Below, one piece after another: positions 23,081 to 34,115 of a stretch of DNA of 64,000 nt. The notes under the pieces are model-generated. The model was given only the letters and a program-made list of their open reading frames with translations, did not search any database and was not told the origin of the DNA. The position numbers and the translations under genes were made by a program. This stretch comes from Diadophis punctatus similis (taxonomy: Eukaryota; Chordata; Lepidosauria; Squamata; Dipsadidae). The stretch lies in assembly GCA_023053685.1 (NCBI GenBank), contig JALIGW010000016.1, positions 934,501 through 998,500 on the forward strand, in the 5' to 3' direction. Position 1 is the stretch's first letter, and the number at the start of each line of letters is the position of its first letter.

Positions 23081-23082
23081 TC

Positions 23083-23084
23083 TC

Positions 23085-23170
<86 letters not shown>

Positions 23171-23195
23171 TGTATGTATGTATGTATGTATGTAT
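23083..23195. repeat. Compound microsatellite (TG)n(TA)n(TGTA)n
   Basis: A short TG run, about 47 bp of TA (23095-23141) and about 54 bp of TGTA/ATGT repeats. It directly abuts the 3' end of the left Penelope-like copy. Confidence 0.97.
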
Positions 23196-24060
23196 GTCTT
23201 TGGGTATTCGGGTTTTCTCCCGCGTGAAATTGGAAGTGTCTTGGCGACATTTCGATGAAGTCTCATTCATCATCTTCAGGCTGGTGTCTTCTGCTTCCTG
23301 CTTCTAGGAGCAATGTGAGATTGCTGCTGTTTCTTTTAACTGCCAGTGGAGGTTTGAACTGATAGGATGGGAGCTTGGCTGTGTTCTGATTGGTTGGAGG
23401 TGTGTTCTGATTGGTTGGGGGCTTGGCTGTGCTCTGATTGGCTGGGGGGTTAGCTGTGCTCTGATTGGCTGGGGGTGTTCTTAGGTTAGTCTGACTTGCA
23501 GGGGCATTTGAGCTGGTGAGCTGCATTGCTGCTGTTTGGCTTCTGGTTCTTGGTCGTACCACATCTTCATGGAGGGTGTCAGTTTGCTTCATGTATGGAT
23601 TGGAGGGGTTTAAAGTGGCTAATGATGCAGCTGTAGTATGGCTTCTGGTTTGTGGTCGTGCCTCATTGGTGTGGGTTTGGGTTTGCTTATTGCGTGGATG
23701 TGTGGTGGTGACATCCTGTGTGGTTTTCGTGAGTGTGGGTCTGGTGTCATTCTTTGTGTTAGGGACTCGTTTGTCAACAAGGGCGGGTTTCCAAATGGCT
23801 GGTAGGCGGGAGGTGTCATCTCGTTTGTTCATGCTGTGTGGGCGTTTTTCTATCTCGATGGCTTCTCTGATTATTCTGTTGTTAAAGTGTTCAGTTTTGG
23901 CGATAGTTCTGGTCTTTTTAAAGTCAATTTCATGTCCTGTGGCTTTGAAATGTTGGACCAGGGAAGAAGTTGGTTCCTCTTTTTTGACTGTGTTCTTGTG
24001 TTCTTCAATGCGTGCACTTATTCTTCTGTTGGTTTGTCCAATGTATGTGGTGGGGCAGGT
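23196..24060 (-). mobile_element. Penelope-like element, left copy (GIY-YIG endonuclease domain)
   Basis: The minus-strand frame of about 270 residues (24075-23263) begins in CPTTYIGQTNRRISARIEEH, a GIY-YIG nuclease signature, followed by SSLVQHFKATGHEIDFKKT and FNNRIIREAIEIEK, the order expected in Penelope-like elements. A Thr/Asn/Pro-rich tail with NQST-type repeats follows. The reverse transcriptase is missing (5' truncation at about 24060). The 3' end lies against the microsatellite. It is the inverted partner of 24391-25257. Confidence 0.88.
23250..23279 (-). ncRNA. Hammerhead-ribozyme-like core in left Penelope arm
   Basis: Read on the - strand: CTGAAGA (23279-23273, fits CUGANGA), one T, a six-base stem GATGAA/TTCATC closing a six-base loop, then GAAA (23253-23250) and TGTC. 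Penelope-like elements are known to carry hammerhead motifs. The extra T between CTGAAGA and the stem, and unclear stems I and III, leave activity in doubt. Confidence 0.4.
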
Positions 24061-24063
24061 GGT

Positions 24064-24088
24064 GCTGACGAACACTAGCTGACGAACA
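24064..24088. repeat. 11-bp direct repeat at the Penelope junction
   Basis: GCTGACGAACA occurs at 24064-24074 and 24078-24088, separated by CTA, exactly where the two opposed copies meet. Confidence 0.9.
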
Positions 24089-25256
24089 ACACCTAAAAAC
24101 CGAACTAAACACTCTCACTGACGTACTAGCATCCAATGGATTCCAAAGAAATAAGATCACCAACCTAATCCAAAAAGAAACCCCCACTAAAATCCAAGAT
24201 AGAGAACAAGAAAACGGCAAAGCCCTCCTCCCATACATAAAAGGCACCACAGACAGAATCAGCAAGATCCTCCACAAACACAACATCAAGACAGCATTCT
24301 GCACAAACCGAAAAATATCCACCATCCTAAGAAACCCCAAAGATAAAATTGAGTTAGAAAACCAAGGAGTATATGAAATTCCATGCGCCGCCTGCCCCAC
24401 CACATACATTGGACAAACCAACAGAAGAATAAGTGCACGCATTGAAGAACACAAGAACACAGTCAAAAAAGAGGAACCAACTTCTTCCCTGGTCCAACAT
24501 CTTAAAGCCACAGGACATGAAATCGACTTTAAAAAGACCAGAACTATCGCCAAAACTGAACACTTTAACAACAGAATAATCAGAGAAGCCATCGAGATAG
24601 AAAAACACCCACACAGCATGAATAAACGAGATGACACCTCCGCCTACCAGCCATTTGGAAACCCGCCCTTATTGACAAACGAGTCCCCAACACAAAGAAT
24701 GACACCAGACCCACACTGACGAAAACCACACAGGATGTCACCACCACACATCCACGCAATACGCAAACCCAAACCCATACCAATGAGGCACAACCACAAA
24801 CCAGAAGCCATACTACAGCTGCATCATTAGCCACTTTAAACCCCTCCAATCCATACATGAAGCAAACTGACACCCTCCATGAAGATGTGGCACGACCAAG
24901 AACCAGAAGCCAAACAGCAGCAATGCAGCTCACCAGCTCAAATGCCCCTGCAAGTCAGACTAACCTAAGAACACCCCCAGCCAATCAGAGCACAGCTAAC
25001 CCCCCAGCCAATCAGAGCACAGCCAAGCCCCCAACCAATCAGAACACACCTCCAACCAATCAGAACACAGCCAAGCTCCCATCCTATCAGTTCAAACCTC
25101 CACTGGCAGTTAAAAGGAAGAAACAGCAGCAATCTCACATTGCTCCTAGAAGCAGGAAGCAGAAGACACCAGCCTGAAGATGATGAATGAGACTTCATCG
25201 AAACGTCGCCAAGACACTTCCAATTTCACGCGGGAGAAAACCCGAATACCCAAAGA

Positions 25257-25257
<1 letters not shown>
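24078..25257 (+). mobile_element. Penelope-like element, right copy
   Basis: The plus-strand frame starts within the end of the reverse transcriptase region (TDVLASNGFQRNKITNLIQK, then TDRISKILHKHNIKTAFCTN). It continues into YEIPCAACPTTYIGQTNRRI and the GIY-YIG domain, with a frameshift near 24640 (SAYQPFGNPPLL). From 24391 on it is the inverted counterpart of the left copy. The 3' end CGAATACCCAAAGAC runs directly into an AT array. The first 300 bp are present only in this copy. Confidence 0.88.
25174..25207 (+). ncRNA. Hammerhead-ribozyme-like core in right Penelope arm
   Basis: CTGAAGA (25174-25180), T, GATGAA (25182-25187) paired with TTCATC (25194-25199), then GAAAC and GTC. It is identical to the left-arm motif except C for T after GAAA. 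The activity caveats of the left-arm motif apply here too. Confidence 0.42.

Positions 25258-25331
<74 letters not shown>
25258..25331. repeat. (TA)n microsatellite
   Basis: About 74 bp of TA abutting the 3' end of the right Penelope copy. Confidence 0.97.
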
Positions 25332-25332
<1 letters not shown>

Positions 25333-25334
<2 letters not shown>

Positions 25335-25733
25335 GCGGGTTGCTTCCATGCCGGTGCGCTGCGTGCGCATCTCCACGTTTTGGGTGCGCGCTTGCTATGT
25401 GCGCATGCCCCCTCGCACAATTTTGCTTCTGCGCATGCATGGAAGCAAAATCGTGCTGAAATCTCGCGAGGGGACGCGTACGTGCATGAGATTTTGGCGC
25501 AATTTTGCTTCTGCGCAGAAGCAAAATCTTGTGCGCGCGTCCCCTCACAAGATTTTGGCGCAATTTTGCTTTTGCGCATGCGCAGAAGCAAAATTGCCCA
25601 AAATATCACAAAAGAAGATGGCAACGTGCGTGACGGACAGGCAGAGAGGGCTCCAGAGCGGCGTGCGCAAATTGCACAATCGGCCGCTCCCTACCAGAGC
25701 TGCGTACTGGACAGCTCCGGCAGGAACCCACAT
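25333..25733. mobile_element. hAT MITE, family B copy 1
   Basis: Left end CAGCGGGTTGCTTCCATGCC, right end CCGGCAGGAACCCACATG. Several inverted copies of TTTTGCTTCTGCGCAT lie inside. It adjoins the AT array and no clean 8-bp duplication can be read. Confidence 0.75.
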
Positions 25734-25739
25734 GCATGC

Positions 25740-26920
25740 ATGAACTCTTAGAATCAGCTGAGGGATAAACCTAATCTTTTTAAAAAGGTATTGTTAATAG
25801 TTGAATTCTATGGCATTGCCTGATGCTTTTGATGGAAGGGAGTGGAGGACACTAGTGTCAGCATGATATCGGGCTGTGTTGTTGTTGAAGAGATAAAACA
25901 AGCATTCTTGGGCTTCCCAAAGTAGAAGTGTTGTGGTATTTATTGTCCCATGGTCTGTATTAAGTAAGATTCAACTGCCAATCTAGTCAGGATCTTTATT
26001 TGAACTGAAGAAGAAGAAGCACACTTTTATTATTTAGGCAACAAAATGTTTACACCATTCTATGATTCCTTTCATGTATATTTAAAGCTCTCTTGTCTGT
26101 GTTGTTGGTGATAGTTTGATAGTATATCGATATTGTGGAAGTAAAATGAAGGGCAATCTCTAGGAAAGCTACCTTGAGCTCTGGGAGGAAAATGAGATAT
26201 AACTCAAGCAAACATATTAAGATGTCTTTTTAACGTTCCTTATGTTAAATAATGAACTTCCATAGGGGTCCTTTATTGACTCTTTTATAATGTACATCTA
26301 CTATTGGGGTATAATGTTATCAATACCCTGACATAAGGCTGTCTTGAATAAGAATATAATTAAATGCAAATAATATAAAAGGAAAGAGAAGTGGTTGAGC
26401 AGCAGCAAAATGGGTGGACTCATTACAGTAGTGCTGGATGACCTCAAAGACCTGATTAGGGACAGATTGTCATGGAGAGAATCTACAGGATCTAGAGGTC
26501 AGAATAATTGTTTTGATAGCACTAGTGACATTTTTTTTTAGATTTGCAGGAGAGCAACCGTTATTTCAGCTTCACTAAATATAAATGAGAAGCAATGCAT
26601 GAGGGAAATCATGACATTTGTAAATAGAGATGAAAACATTTGTATCTTCTGCAGATTTTGATAGAATTTCATTTGCCATATGTTGCTTCCTCTGACAGGA
26701 TTTGGGGGAGCTGACTAACCTTGCAGCAGTTGAAAATAAAAAAATTACATGATTATAGTGTTTTTCACAGAAAAGAAGCAGAGCATACTCCTAGAACAGC
26801 AGGAGAATAAAAAGTCCTTTTCCTACTCATGCTTCATACTTTCCAAAGAGCTGCTGAGAGCTAGTTTGATATAGACACCAGGCTAGAAACCAGGAATTCT
26901 ACTCCATTCTTAAGTAAAAC
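25740..26920. other. Intergenic sequence
   Basis: AT-rich, nothing recognised with confidence. Confidence 0.35.
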
Positions 26921-26927
26921 ACTAGCT

Positions 26928-27062
26928 CAGTGTTTCTCAACCTTGGCAGTTTGAAGATGTGTGGACTTCAACTCCCAGAATTCCCCAGCCAGCAACGCTG
27001 GCTGGGGAATTCTGGGAGTTGAAGTCCACACATCTTCAAACTGCCAAGGTTGAGAAACACTG
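26928..27062. mobile_element. Palindromic MITE, family C copy 2
   Basis: Almost perfect palindrome, ends CAGTGTTTCTCAACCTTGG and CCAAGGTTGAGAAACACTG, with a perfect 8-bp duplication CACTAGCT at 26920-26927 and 27063-27070. The centre is GCCAGCAACGCTGGC. It could fold into one long hairpin. The ends and 8-bp duplication suggest hAT. Confidence 0.93.
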
Positions 27063-27099
27063 CACTAGCTAGATCACTATCTAACACTGAGTGTTGCAT

Positions 27100-27245
27100 C
27101 TTATGATTTATGATGATTGTGTTTTATGATTATGATCATGATTGATCACTTGTTGCTTATATGTACGCTGAGAGCTTATGTACGGGAGACAAATTCCTTG
27201 TGTGGGCTAATCACACTTGGCCAATAAAGAATTCTATTCTATTAG
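27100..27245 (+). mobile_element. CR1/L3 (Snake1-type) LINE 3' tail
   Basis: GACAAATTCCTTGTGTG, then CACACTTGGCCAATAAAGAA and TTCTATTCTATT is the 3' end typical of snake CR1/L3 elements, which seed AATAG-type microsatellites. No coding part is attached. Confidence 0.7.
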
Positions 27246-27247
27246 AT

Positions 27248-27383
27248 CAGTGTTTCCCAACCTTGGCAAGATGAGCATGTCTGGACTTCAGCTCCCAGAA
27301 TTCCCCAGCCAGCGAATGCTGGCTGGGGAATTCTGGGAGTTGAAGTCCAGACATCTTCAACTTGCCAAGGTTGGTAAACACTG
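27248..27383. mobile_element. Palindromic MITE, family C copy 3
   Basis: Ends CAGTGTTTCCCAACCTTGG and CCAAGGTTGGTAAACACTG; duplication TATTAGAT / TATTTGAT (7 of 8). Same palindrome as copy 2, 185 bp away. Confidence 0.9.
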
Positions 27384-27389
27384 TATTTG

Positions 27390-28540
27390 ATGATTTTGGC
27401 CCTTTCAGTCTCTCTAATAGCTCTTAAAAGACAGTGGTAAACCACTTCTGAAAATTTTGCTAAGAAAGCTGTGGAGGTAGTCTAAGCATTCATCAAGAGT
27501 CAACTCTGGTTCAAAGACACCAACACGCAAAAACCCTTGCTACAATAGGAGTAGCTCCCAAAACACAGAACTAACAGTTTGGAATATAATAATGGTAGCA
27601 CCTAGTCAAGGTAAGACACTTGTGCAAGGTGTGATATAAATCAGGATTTAGTTATTTCATTTATTTATTTGATTGTCATCATATACTGGAAAGGGCTTCA
27701 AAATACGTAAGCCAGAACATAGAATTCTTTGGGTTGGCTCAAGCCAAACTGGCAGGCTAGACATTAGTACCGGCACTGCCTTCTTCAAAGTGGAGGCATA
27801 GCTTTCAGTCCATTAGATCTGCTGCTCTTCTTGTCCTTACTGGCTGTTTGCCTCTTTTCTTCTCTAATCCAGACAAAGAGTGTTTAAGAATAAAGAGAAA
27901 GATAAGATTTGTTGGACTTTTGAGAAAGAAATTCCATTTGAAGGAATTCAAAGAAAAATCAGAGGGGGACGTCCCATTTAGAAATTCAAAGGAAGAAAAG
28001 AATTCAAGAGAAAGGGCAAATTGGGGACAGTGAAATGGTATAAGCATAATCTCAAACTGTTCCAATGAAAACTGAAAATGACAGTTAAACAAGTGCAGCT
28101 GCACCAACAGTTCTCTGAGGAGTTAGTTGAGCCTAAAGGAAAGTATTTGTAGGCAATAGACAGAGAGCTACATAACCAAGGTCAAGGCACACAAAGTCAT
28201 ACAAAGTGAAAGAAAATAGTACAAAAATGTTAACAATATGTTCACTCTTGCCCAAATGACAGGACAGAACCATCAGACAGAGAAGCAAAGCTATACTAAA
28301 ATTTAGGAATACCTGCCAACTAAGTAGTAAAACTTTTTAGCACCAGAAGAGTGTGTTTTTTAAAAATATTTCTGGTTTTGCAAAGCTATTAAATAGCATT
28401 TGTCATGATACAGCGTGCTGCCTTATGCAGAGAATGGCAGTAGTTGGCCTTCAAGGTATTTTATAATTTTAAATTAAAATACCAGGTTAACCTATTTGCT
28501 TTGTCCCTATCTGTGAAAAGTGGACTCAGAAGTAGAAAGA
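27390..28540. other. Intergenic sequence
   Basis: Open frames on both strands at 27805-28107 are Lys/Glu/Phe-rich and show no recognised family. Nothing else firm. Confidence 0.35.
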
Positions 28541-28550
28541 TAGTGTAGAT

Positions 28551-28672
28551 CAGGGGTGTCAAACTGGCGGCCTGCAGGCCGGATGCGTCATGTGCAGGCT
28601 ATACCCACCCAACTCCACAAAGGGAAAAAAAGTCACGATATGTCACATTACGCGGCAAATTTGACACCCATG
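28551..28672. mobile_element. hAT MITE, family D copy 1
   Basis: Ends CAGGGGTGTCAAACTGG and AATTTGACACCCATG; flanks GTGTAGAT and GTATAGGT (6 of 8). Resembles Charlie-type hAT ends. Confidence 0.75.
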
Positions 28673-28750
28673 GTATAGGTAATGTAAGTGGAAGGACAAT
28701 TAACCAAAGGACCTCTTAGTCTTTCGGGGATACTAATAGGAAGGCTTTTC

Positions 28751-29020
28751 TTGTGGTCAATTATTTTATTTTATTTATTTTCTAGGTTTATATACCTTTC
28801 CAAGTACTCCCATTTCAGAGGCTTACATATATCATCCTGATAGCAAGGTTAAAAATGTAGACAACATCATCACTCGGTTAACATTCCACTTCTATACCAA
28901 GGACAACAGAATTCAGTTAAAAATAAAAAACCATAAACCCCAGAGGGAATGTGTGAAAGAGCTGGGATCATACAGATGTCAGGATGACAAAGTTCCAAAG
29001 AAAGGGGCATTGATTAAAAA
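28751..29020 (-). mobile_element. Possible LINE 3'-end relic
   Basis: TTATTTTATTTATTTTCTAGGTTTATATACC resembles, in reverse, the ATAAATAAA-tailed 3' end of the L2 elements in this window. The remainder is not assignable. Confidence 0.35.
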
Positions 29021-29029
29021 GACTGACTT

Positions 29030-29690
29030 CTGAAGTTCCTGCTAACATTCTTTGATTTGATTGCAGGAACAATTTGGAGAAAATTGTTTGAAGATGCTTA
29101 GGTCTTGAGCTCTGCAAGGATACAGTATATGAGCCATGAAGGTTTAAATGCTTGCTCCTTGCCTGGAAATATTTTCTCAGTCTTCTTTCTTTGCTTTATA
29201 TTGCATTAGCAGGTACAATTATCCTCAATAAATGTTTTTTTTGTTTTCTTGTAAACAAATTAAGCAACATCTGCTGCTTTTGAATTTTTCTTACAAGGAG
29301 TAGGGAACAGATTATAGGAAATTCAATCTTACTTATAAATGCTACCAGTATTGTTCTTTTCATTGTTTAACGTCTCTATAATATTCCTCCTCACAAGTGG
29401 TATTGGCTGTTCAATTTTTGACCAAGAAAGTATTTTCAGTTCATGAAATTCAACAAAAACAGTGGAACTCATTAACATATTGTTTATTTTTAATACATAA
29501 AATTTCAGTTGGAATATTTAAGAGATTGGAATTAATACATTCATTCTTAATGCATAAAATTTCTAATGAAATATCCCAAAGCCATTTGTACCGTGTTAGC
29601 TTATAGCAGTATATGAAAGCAGGGTATCAATTAAGATATAAAAATAATTTTTAAATCATTGAAGCATCTTCATTAGGATTTTCGTCTGGA
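29030..29690. other. AT-rich intergenic sequence
   Basis: Nothing recognised. Confidence 0.35.
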
Positions 29691-29699
29691 TGGCAAGAT

Positions 29700-30010
29700 T
29701 CCAAATGAATTTCTAAATTTATTTCTTTAATTTATATAGCTGACCATGTCATATAAATGACTGGGTAGCTAACAATTAAAACAGAATAAAAAACAATAAA
29801 AATAACTAAAGTCATAAGCAAATATAAATAGCATAAAATAGCAGCAGAGAGCAGTCGTAACATCGCACACTCCAAATAACTACGAAATGGGCTCGCCCAT
29901 AGTATTAGAGCCCCAGGCTTGATGGCAATGATGGCAAAACCAAAATTTTAATGCCTTGCAAAAGGCCAGCAGGGCTAGTTCAAGTCTGATGGGGGCTGGG
30001 GGCCGGGGAA
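29700..30010 (-). mobile_element. L2-like LINE relic, 3' end
   Basis: The minus frame ends ELALLAFCKALKFWFCHHCH, like the LLAFRKALKTWLF end of L2 ORF2, followed by A-rich 3' sequence. Degraded. Confidence 0.45.
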
Positions 30011-30537
30011 ATGAAGTTCCAATTACCCAGTCCAATCTATGCTTAAATGTCTCAGTATAAGAAATCTGCTTTGCTCTTGGATAGCTCTTTTTATTAGGTA
30101 GCTTTCCTGAATGTTCAGCAAGGTCTGCTTCTCTGCAGGTTACATCCTGCTCACTGAAGCAATCTAGCTCCTGCCCTGCTTGCAGAAGCAACAAAGAACA
30201 GTGAGTTTCCATTTTTTATAGTCCTTCACATAAAGATATTTACAAGACCCTTCGGGCTTCTTTCTTCTTATTTTTCTCTAACCAAACATACCCAGATTTT
30301 TCAATTGCTCCTCCAGGGCTTCCTTGCCACTCATCTTAAAATCATAGGCATCCAATATAAATTTTAATTGAAAAAGAAGAAGATGCAAACCTTGGCCTTT
30401 TATACATATACATCAACACTGAGTGCAAGTACCTAAGTCATGGGAAGGGAGCGTTGTGATGTAACAACAACACACTCCATAACTTGGCCAATTTTGAACC
30501 CAACCAGAAACACCTTATGCTTAAGGTATTTTCTAGT

Positions 30538-30661
30538 TCAGCCTTCCCAACCTGGGTGCCCTCCAGACCTCTAGACTTCAGTTACCGTAATTCCTCAGCC
30601 AGGGTCATCTTTGCTGAGAATTCTGAAAATTGAAGTCCACATATTTGGGAAGTGGGCTCAG
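30538..30661. mobile_element. Decayed palindromic MITE, family C copy 4
   Basis: CAGCCTTCCCAACCTGG on the left, AATTCTGAAAATTGAAGTCC on the right. Arms still pair but with many mismatches. A (CAA)n run follows at 30667-30681. Confidence 0.6.
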
Positions 30662-31112
30662 GCAAACAACAACAACAACAATGGCAGCTTGTCCTCAAAT
30701 CCATTCAGGAAGATAAAATTGTACTTATATTAATAGTGCATTGATGTAAAATTAAGCCTTTTGTCTTGGCCTATTCCAAAGCATGTCCTTCATGGCACCT
30801 TTTATACAGTATAACAAACACAAAGGAAGTTTGAATGTTCAACAAAGATTTCTTTAATAAATAATAATTGCTCACAATTGTTAATGAGTTTCAGCCTGCC
30901 TACATACCTGTTTTTTTCTGATAAAAGTGCCTGAACTCAAAATTTGTTGGAAGTTGCATTTTTTAAATTATACATAAAATATATTTATTTATTGGGGCCA
31001 GGCATCTACATGGCGGGGGAGGGGGGAATTTAAAAAAGTCAAGATAATAGCCACAATCATGTTATCAAAGCCCTGCCCCTTTTAATATACATTATGTATT
31101 TAGCACAGTCTA

Positions 31113-31476
31113 CAGGTAGTCCTTGACGTATGGCCATTCATTTAGCAACTGTTTGAAGTTGCAACAGCATTGAAAAAAGTGACTTATGACCAATCTTCAC
31201 ACTTACAACTATTGTAGCACAGTGATCAGAATTTGGAAACTTGGCAACTAGCAAACATTTGACAGTTGCAGCATCCCAGGTTCACCTTCCCAGCGAGCTT
31301 CCGAAAAGCAAAATCAACAGGGAAGCTGGATACACTTAATGATTCACTTAAAACTGCAGTGGTTCAATTAACAATTGACAAAAAGGTCATAAAATCAAGT
31401 GTGACTCACTTAACAACTGCCTTGCATAGCAACAAATTCTGGTCCCAATTGTGGTCGTAGGTCAAGGATAACCTAT
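31113..31476. mobile_element. Tigger-like family H copy
   Basis: Starts CAGGTAGTCCTTGACGTATG after TA and ends GTCGTAGGTCAAGGATAACC near TA. Arms are inverted and the interior CACTTAACAACTG words match other copies. Confidence 0.7.
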
Positions 31477-31479
31477 ACT

Positions 31480-32400
31480 GACATGGTTTTTTAACATCTC
31501 TTTCTGCAGGACCACTGTCTGGGATATTGTTGGAAATACCAGTTTCACATTAGGTTAGCTTCCCTTCCCTCCTTCTTTCTTCTTTCTTTCTTTGAAAATA
31601 AAATTAAATAGATCAATGAGTGGTGATCATCACAGAACATATTGAAAAGGATATTATATTGGGGATGCATAATCTAGAAAAGTATGTAATTCTACAAATC
31701 CAACAAATGCAGTAAGTCTGAAGTGATGAGTACATACATTAATTATAGTTGTTCCACTAAAATATAAAGATCAGGCAGTGTAGGGAAAATTGCAGGAACA
31801 TGATTATTAGCTAGATTTTATATTAGCTTTCTTTGTTTGTTTCACATTTACAGGAAAATTGTCTTGCTTGTGTAGCAGAATGGTCTTGCTATGGAATACA
31901 ATGAAAGATCCTTGAGCTTTGAGATCGGTAAACAGAAGCAGGAAGCCAGCTATCCCCACGTACAGTTTAAATAGTTGTATCTCCTTTATAGCAGGTGGTA
32001 GCACCTTTAAAATTTGGATAATCTTGAAATCCTAAGTAGCATTTAACCTGGGTAGTACTTTGATGAGAAACCCCCCAAAATCTCAGAATCATAAGCCGGG
32101 CTGGGAAGTTGAAAAAAAAATCTTGGAACAGGTCAAAGGCAAACAGTTTTTCTAATGTTATTGAGAAAAATAACAGATGCTTTCTTATAATCACTTAAGG
32201 ATCGGATTGACTTGAGAAGGAATGTACTTTTCATTATCTTCAGAAGGAGCTGGGGAAAACACTACAAAATTCCAAGACTATTAGAGGCATAGCTCCAGAT
32301 GTGACCTTCAGCGGAAAAGTTCAGCTATTGCCTCTTCTCTGACAAATCTTGCATGCCTTAGGTCTTCCGACCATTTTGAAGACCTGGACTGAGATGCTAT
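31480..32400. other. Probable SERTM1 3' UTR and intergenic sequence
   Basis: No repeat recognised. The part nearest 32400 should be SERTM1 3' UTR, but no end can be fixed. Confidence 0.35.
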
Positions 32401-32432
32401 TCCATGCACAATAGATTTCCTTCCTTGGCTTC

Positions 32433-32756
32433 TCACGATGAAAGGTTTGAAAAAGCTGATCTCTGGGAAGAAATGCTACAGACTTCTAAATTTGTAAAGG
32501 AACTCCCAGCATCACTGGTGTATTCTGGGTAGGAGGAGCTAGAGGAGATGATGTTTTTCAATCTCTGAAGTGCAATAATTAACAGCAAAAGAAGGAATGC
32601 CAAGAGGCTAAGGAAGATTGAAACATAAACATAGACGTTTGACATGCGATTGGAAGGTGAATCCATAGATGTGGAGAGGGAGGTGGGGTACAGTTCCAAA
32701 AAAGTTCCATTTTCAATATTGGCTATTAATCCAGATGTGGAGTTGAGTTCTGACAT
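32433..32756 (-). CDS. SERTM1: SERTM1, serine-rich and transmembrane domain protein 1
   Basis: Complete 107-codon frame, ATG at 32756-32754, TGA at 32435-32433, the same length as the human protein as I recall it. Order: an N-terminal Ser/Thr/Asn-rich segment (about 1-40) with N-glycosylation sequons NST and NGT; one strongly hydrophobic segment VYVYVSIFLSLLAFLLLLLI (41-60) reaching about 63; basic QRLKN; then SSSSSYPEYTSDAGSSFTNL and a Ser-rich end FSNLSS. The last two thirds are nearly invariant in vertebrates, and only the N-terminus varies. Function is little known. It is predicted to be a small single-pass membrane protein. The coding region is one exon. An acceptor-like TTTTACAG lies about 70 bp upstream in the 5' UTR. 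Its place upstream of RFXAP on the same strand matches the mammalian order. Confidence 0.95.
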   Translation of the reverse strand: MSELNSTSGLIANIENGTFLELYPTSLSTSMDSPSNRMSNVYVYVSIFLSLLAFLLLLLIIALQRLKNIISSSSSYPEYTSDAGSSFTNLEVCSISSQRSAFSNLSS

Positions 32757-34110
32757 TTTTAAAAAATATATTATTAATATGTGTGTTTAGTAACACAATG
32801 GAAAAGACTTAATAGTCAAAAATAATTTTCTGTAAAACCTGTGGCATCTTGAGCCATTTTAGTAGTGATTAAATCCTTATAGCAGATTTTAACAGCATGT
32901 TATGTCTTGGTGCTGTAAAGAGATAAAAATTGAAGGAGACAATGAAGCAATAGCTTTTAAATATTAATTTCTGTTGACAGTTTCATTCAATATTATTTTG
33001 AAATGATATATTGTTATATATAAAAAACAATTTCTATTTCATGTAGATTAAAATGGGAAAAAAACAGGCATGGATATTTTGAATACATATTTTACATTTA
33101 CAACCATGGAAGTAATTTAGTAGATAATAAAGATTGAGAATCTGAGCTGTGCATACTGCTGTATATCTTGCAATTAACCCACGGTAAATTAATTTCTATA
33201 ATTCTATTATTTAGTACTGATCTGGTATTTTTTTTGTTAAATATAAATATAGAACTACAAATCAATTAGCACATTTCTTTGAATTTTCTGAGATATTTGA
33301 GAATTGCCTTTTTGATCAAACAAATGGTAATTCAATGCGTAGGTTTATGATTTGGAAGCTACATTATTTATTCTTGTTCCAAACATGATTTTGCTCTTCA
33401 AATCTTTGTCTACAACTCTCATCATCATATATGAACGATAGAAATATCATCTCCGGTTGAGAGAGATACTTTAAGGAAAAACAAATTCACATAGAAACGG
33501 ACAGACCCACTGACCACAAGGATTAACAAGACCTTATCAAATTAATATCACTTAGAAAACACAAACAATAACTTCAAATGTCTTTTGCTTTGGCATAACC
33601 CCAAGTAAGAACTCATTTTTTCTTCTTCCCAGAGTTGTTTTCATGGAGATAATCTGCATGGAAATAGATGGCTGATCTATAAGCACTAAATGCAGTATAG
33701 AACTTTTTGCTTTTATGTAGAGAATGTCTTAATTCTCTAAGTGTAAACATTTTAATTTAAGCAAAGGTTTCATATGTAACTGGTCTCTTGCTGCTAAAGT
33801 TGACGAAATGTTGGCTTTCTTTGTGGTCTTTTATAGTTAGGTTTGGGTTGGAGTTTTTTTTAATGCTTTTCATTGTGTTTTTAATTACACTTCTCTTTGG
33901 TTTCTTTAAGTTCCCTGTACTGGTTTTTAAAAAGCATTCAATGCTTAACAAGAAGTGATAATAATATGCCAAATTTTCATTGGGATAATTTTCATTGAAA
34001 CTATGCATTCAGAGAGACAAGAAAACATTCACTTAAAAACCCTAACTGTTTTGTATGTTTTGGGACTTGAGGAAAGTATAGCTATTGTAATCTGCTGCTC
34101 TTATAAGATA
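32757..34110 (-). other. SERTM1: SERTM1 5' flank, probably intron
   Basis: AT-rich, no recognised repeat or coding exon. If the CpG block at 47 kb is the promoter, this is intron sequence. Confidence 0.4.
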
Positions 34111-34115
34111 ATTTA

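Noticed and set aside
23516..24082. Plus-strand frame of 188 codons
   Set aside because: Antisense shadow of the left Penelope copy. The mirrored frame at 24.0-24.9 kb is likewise the shadow of the right copy.
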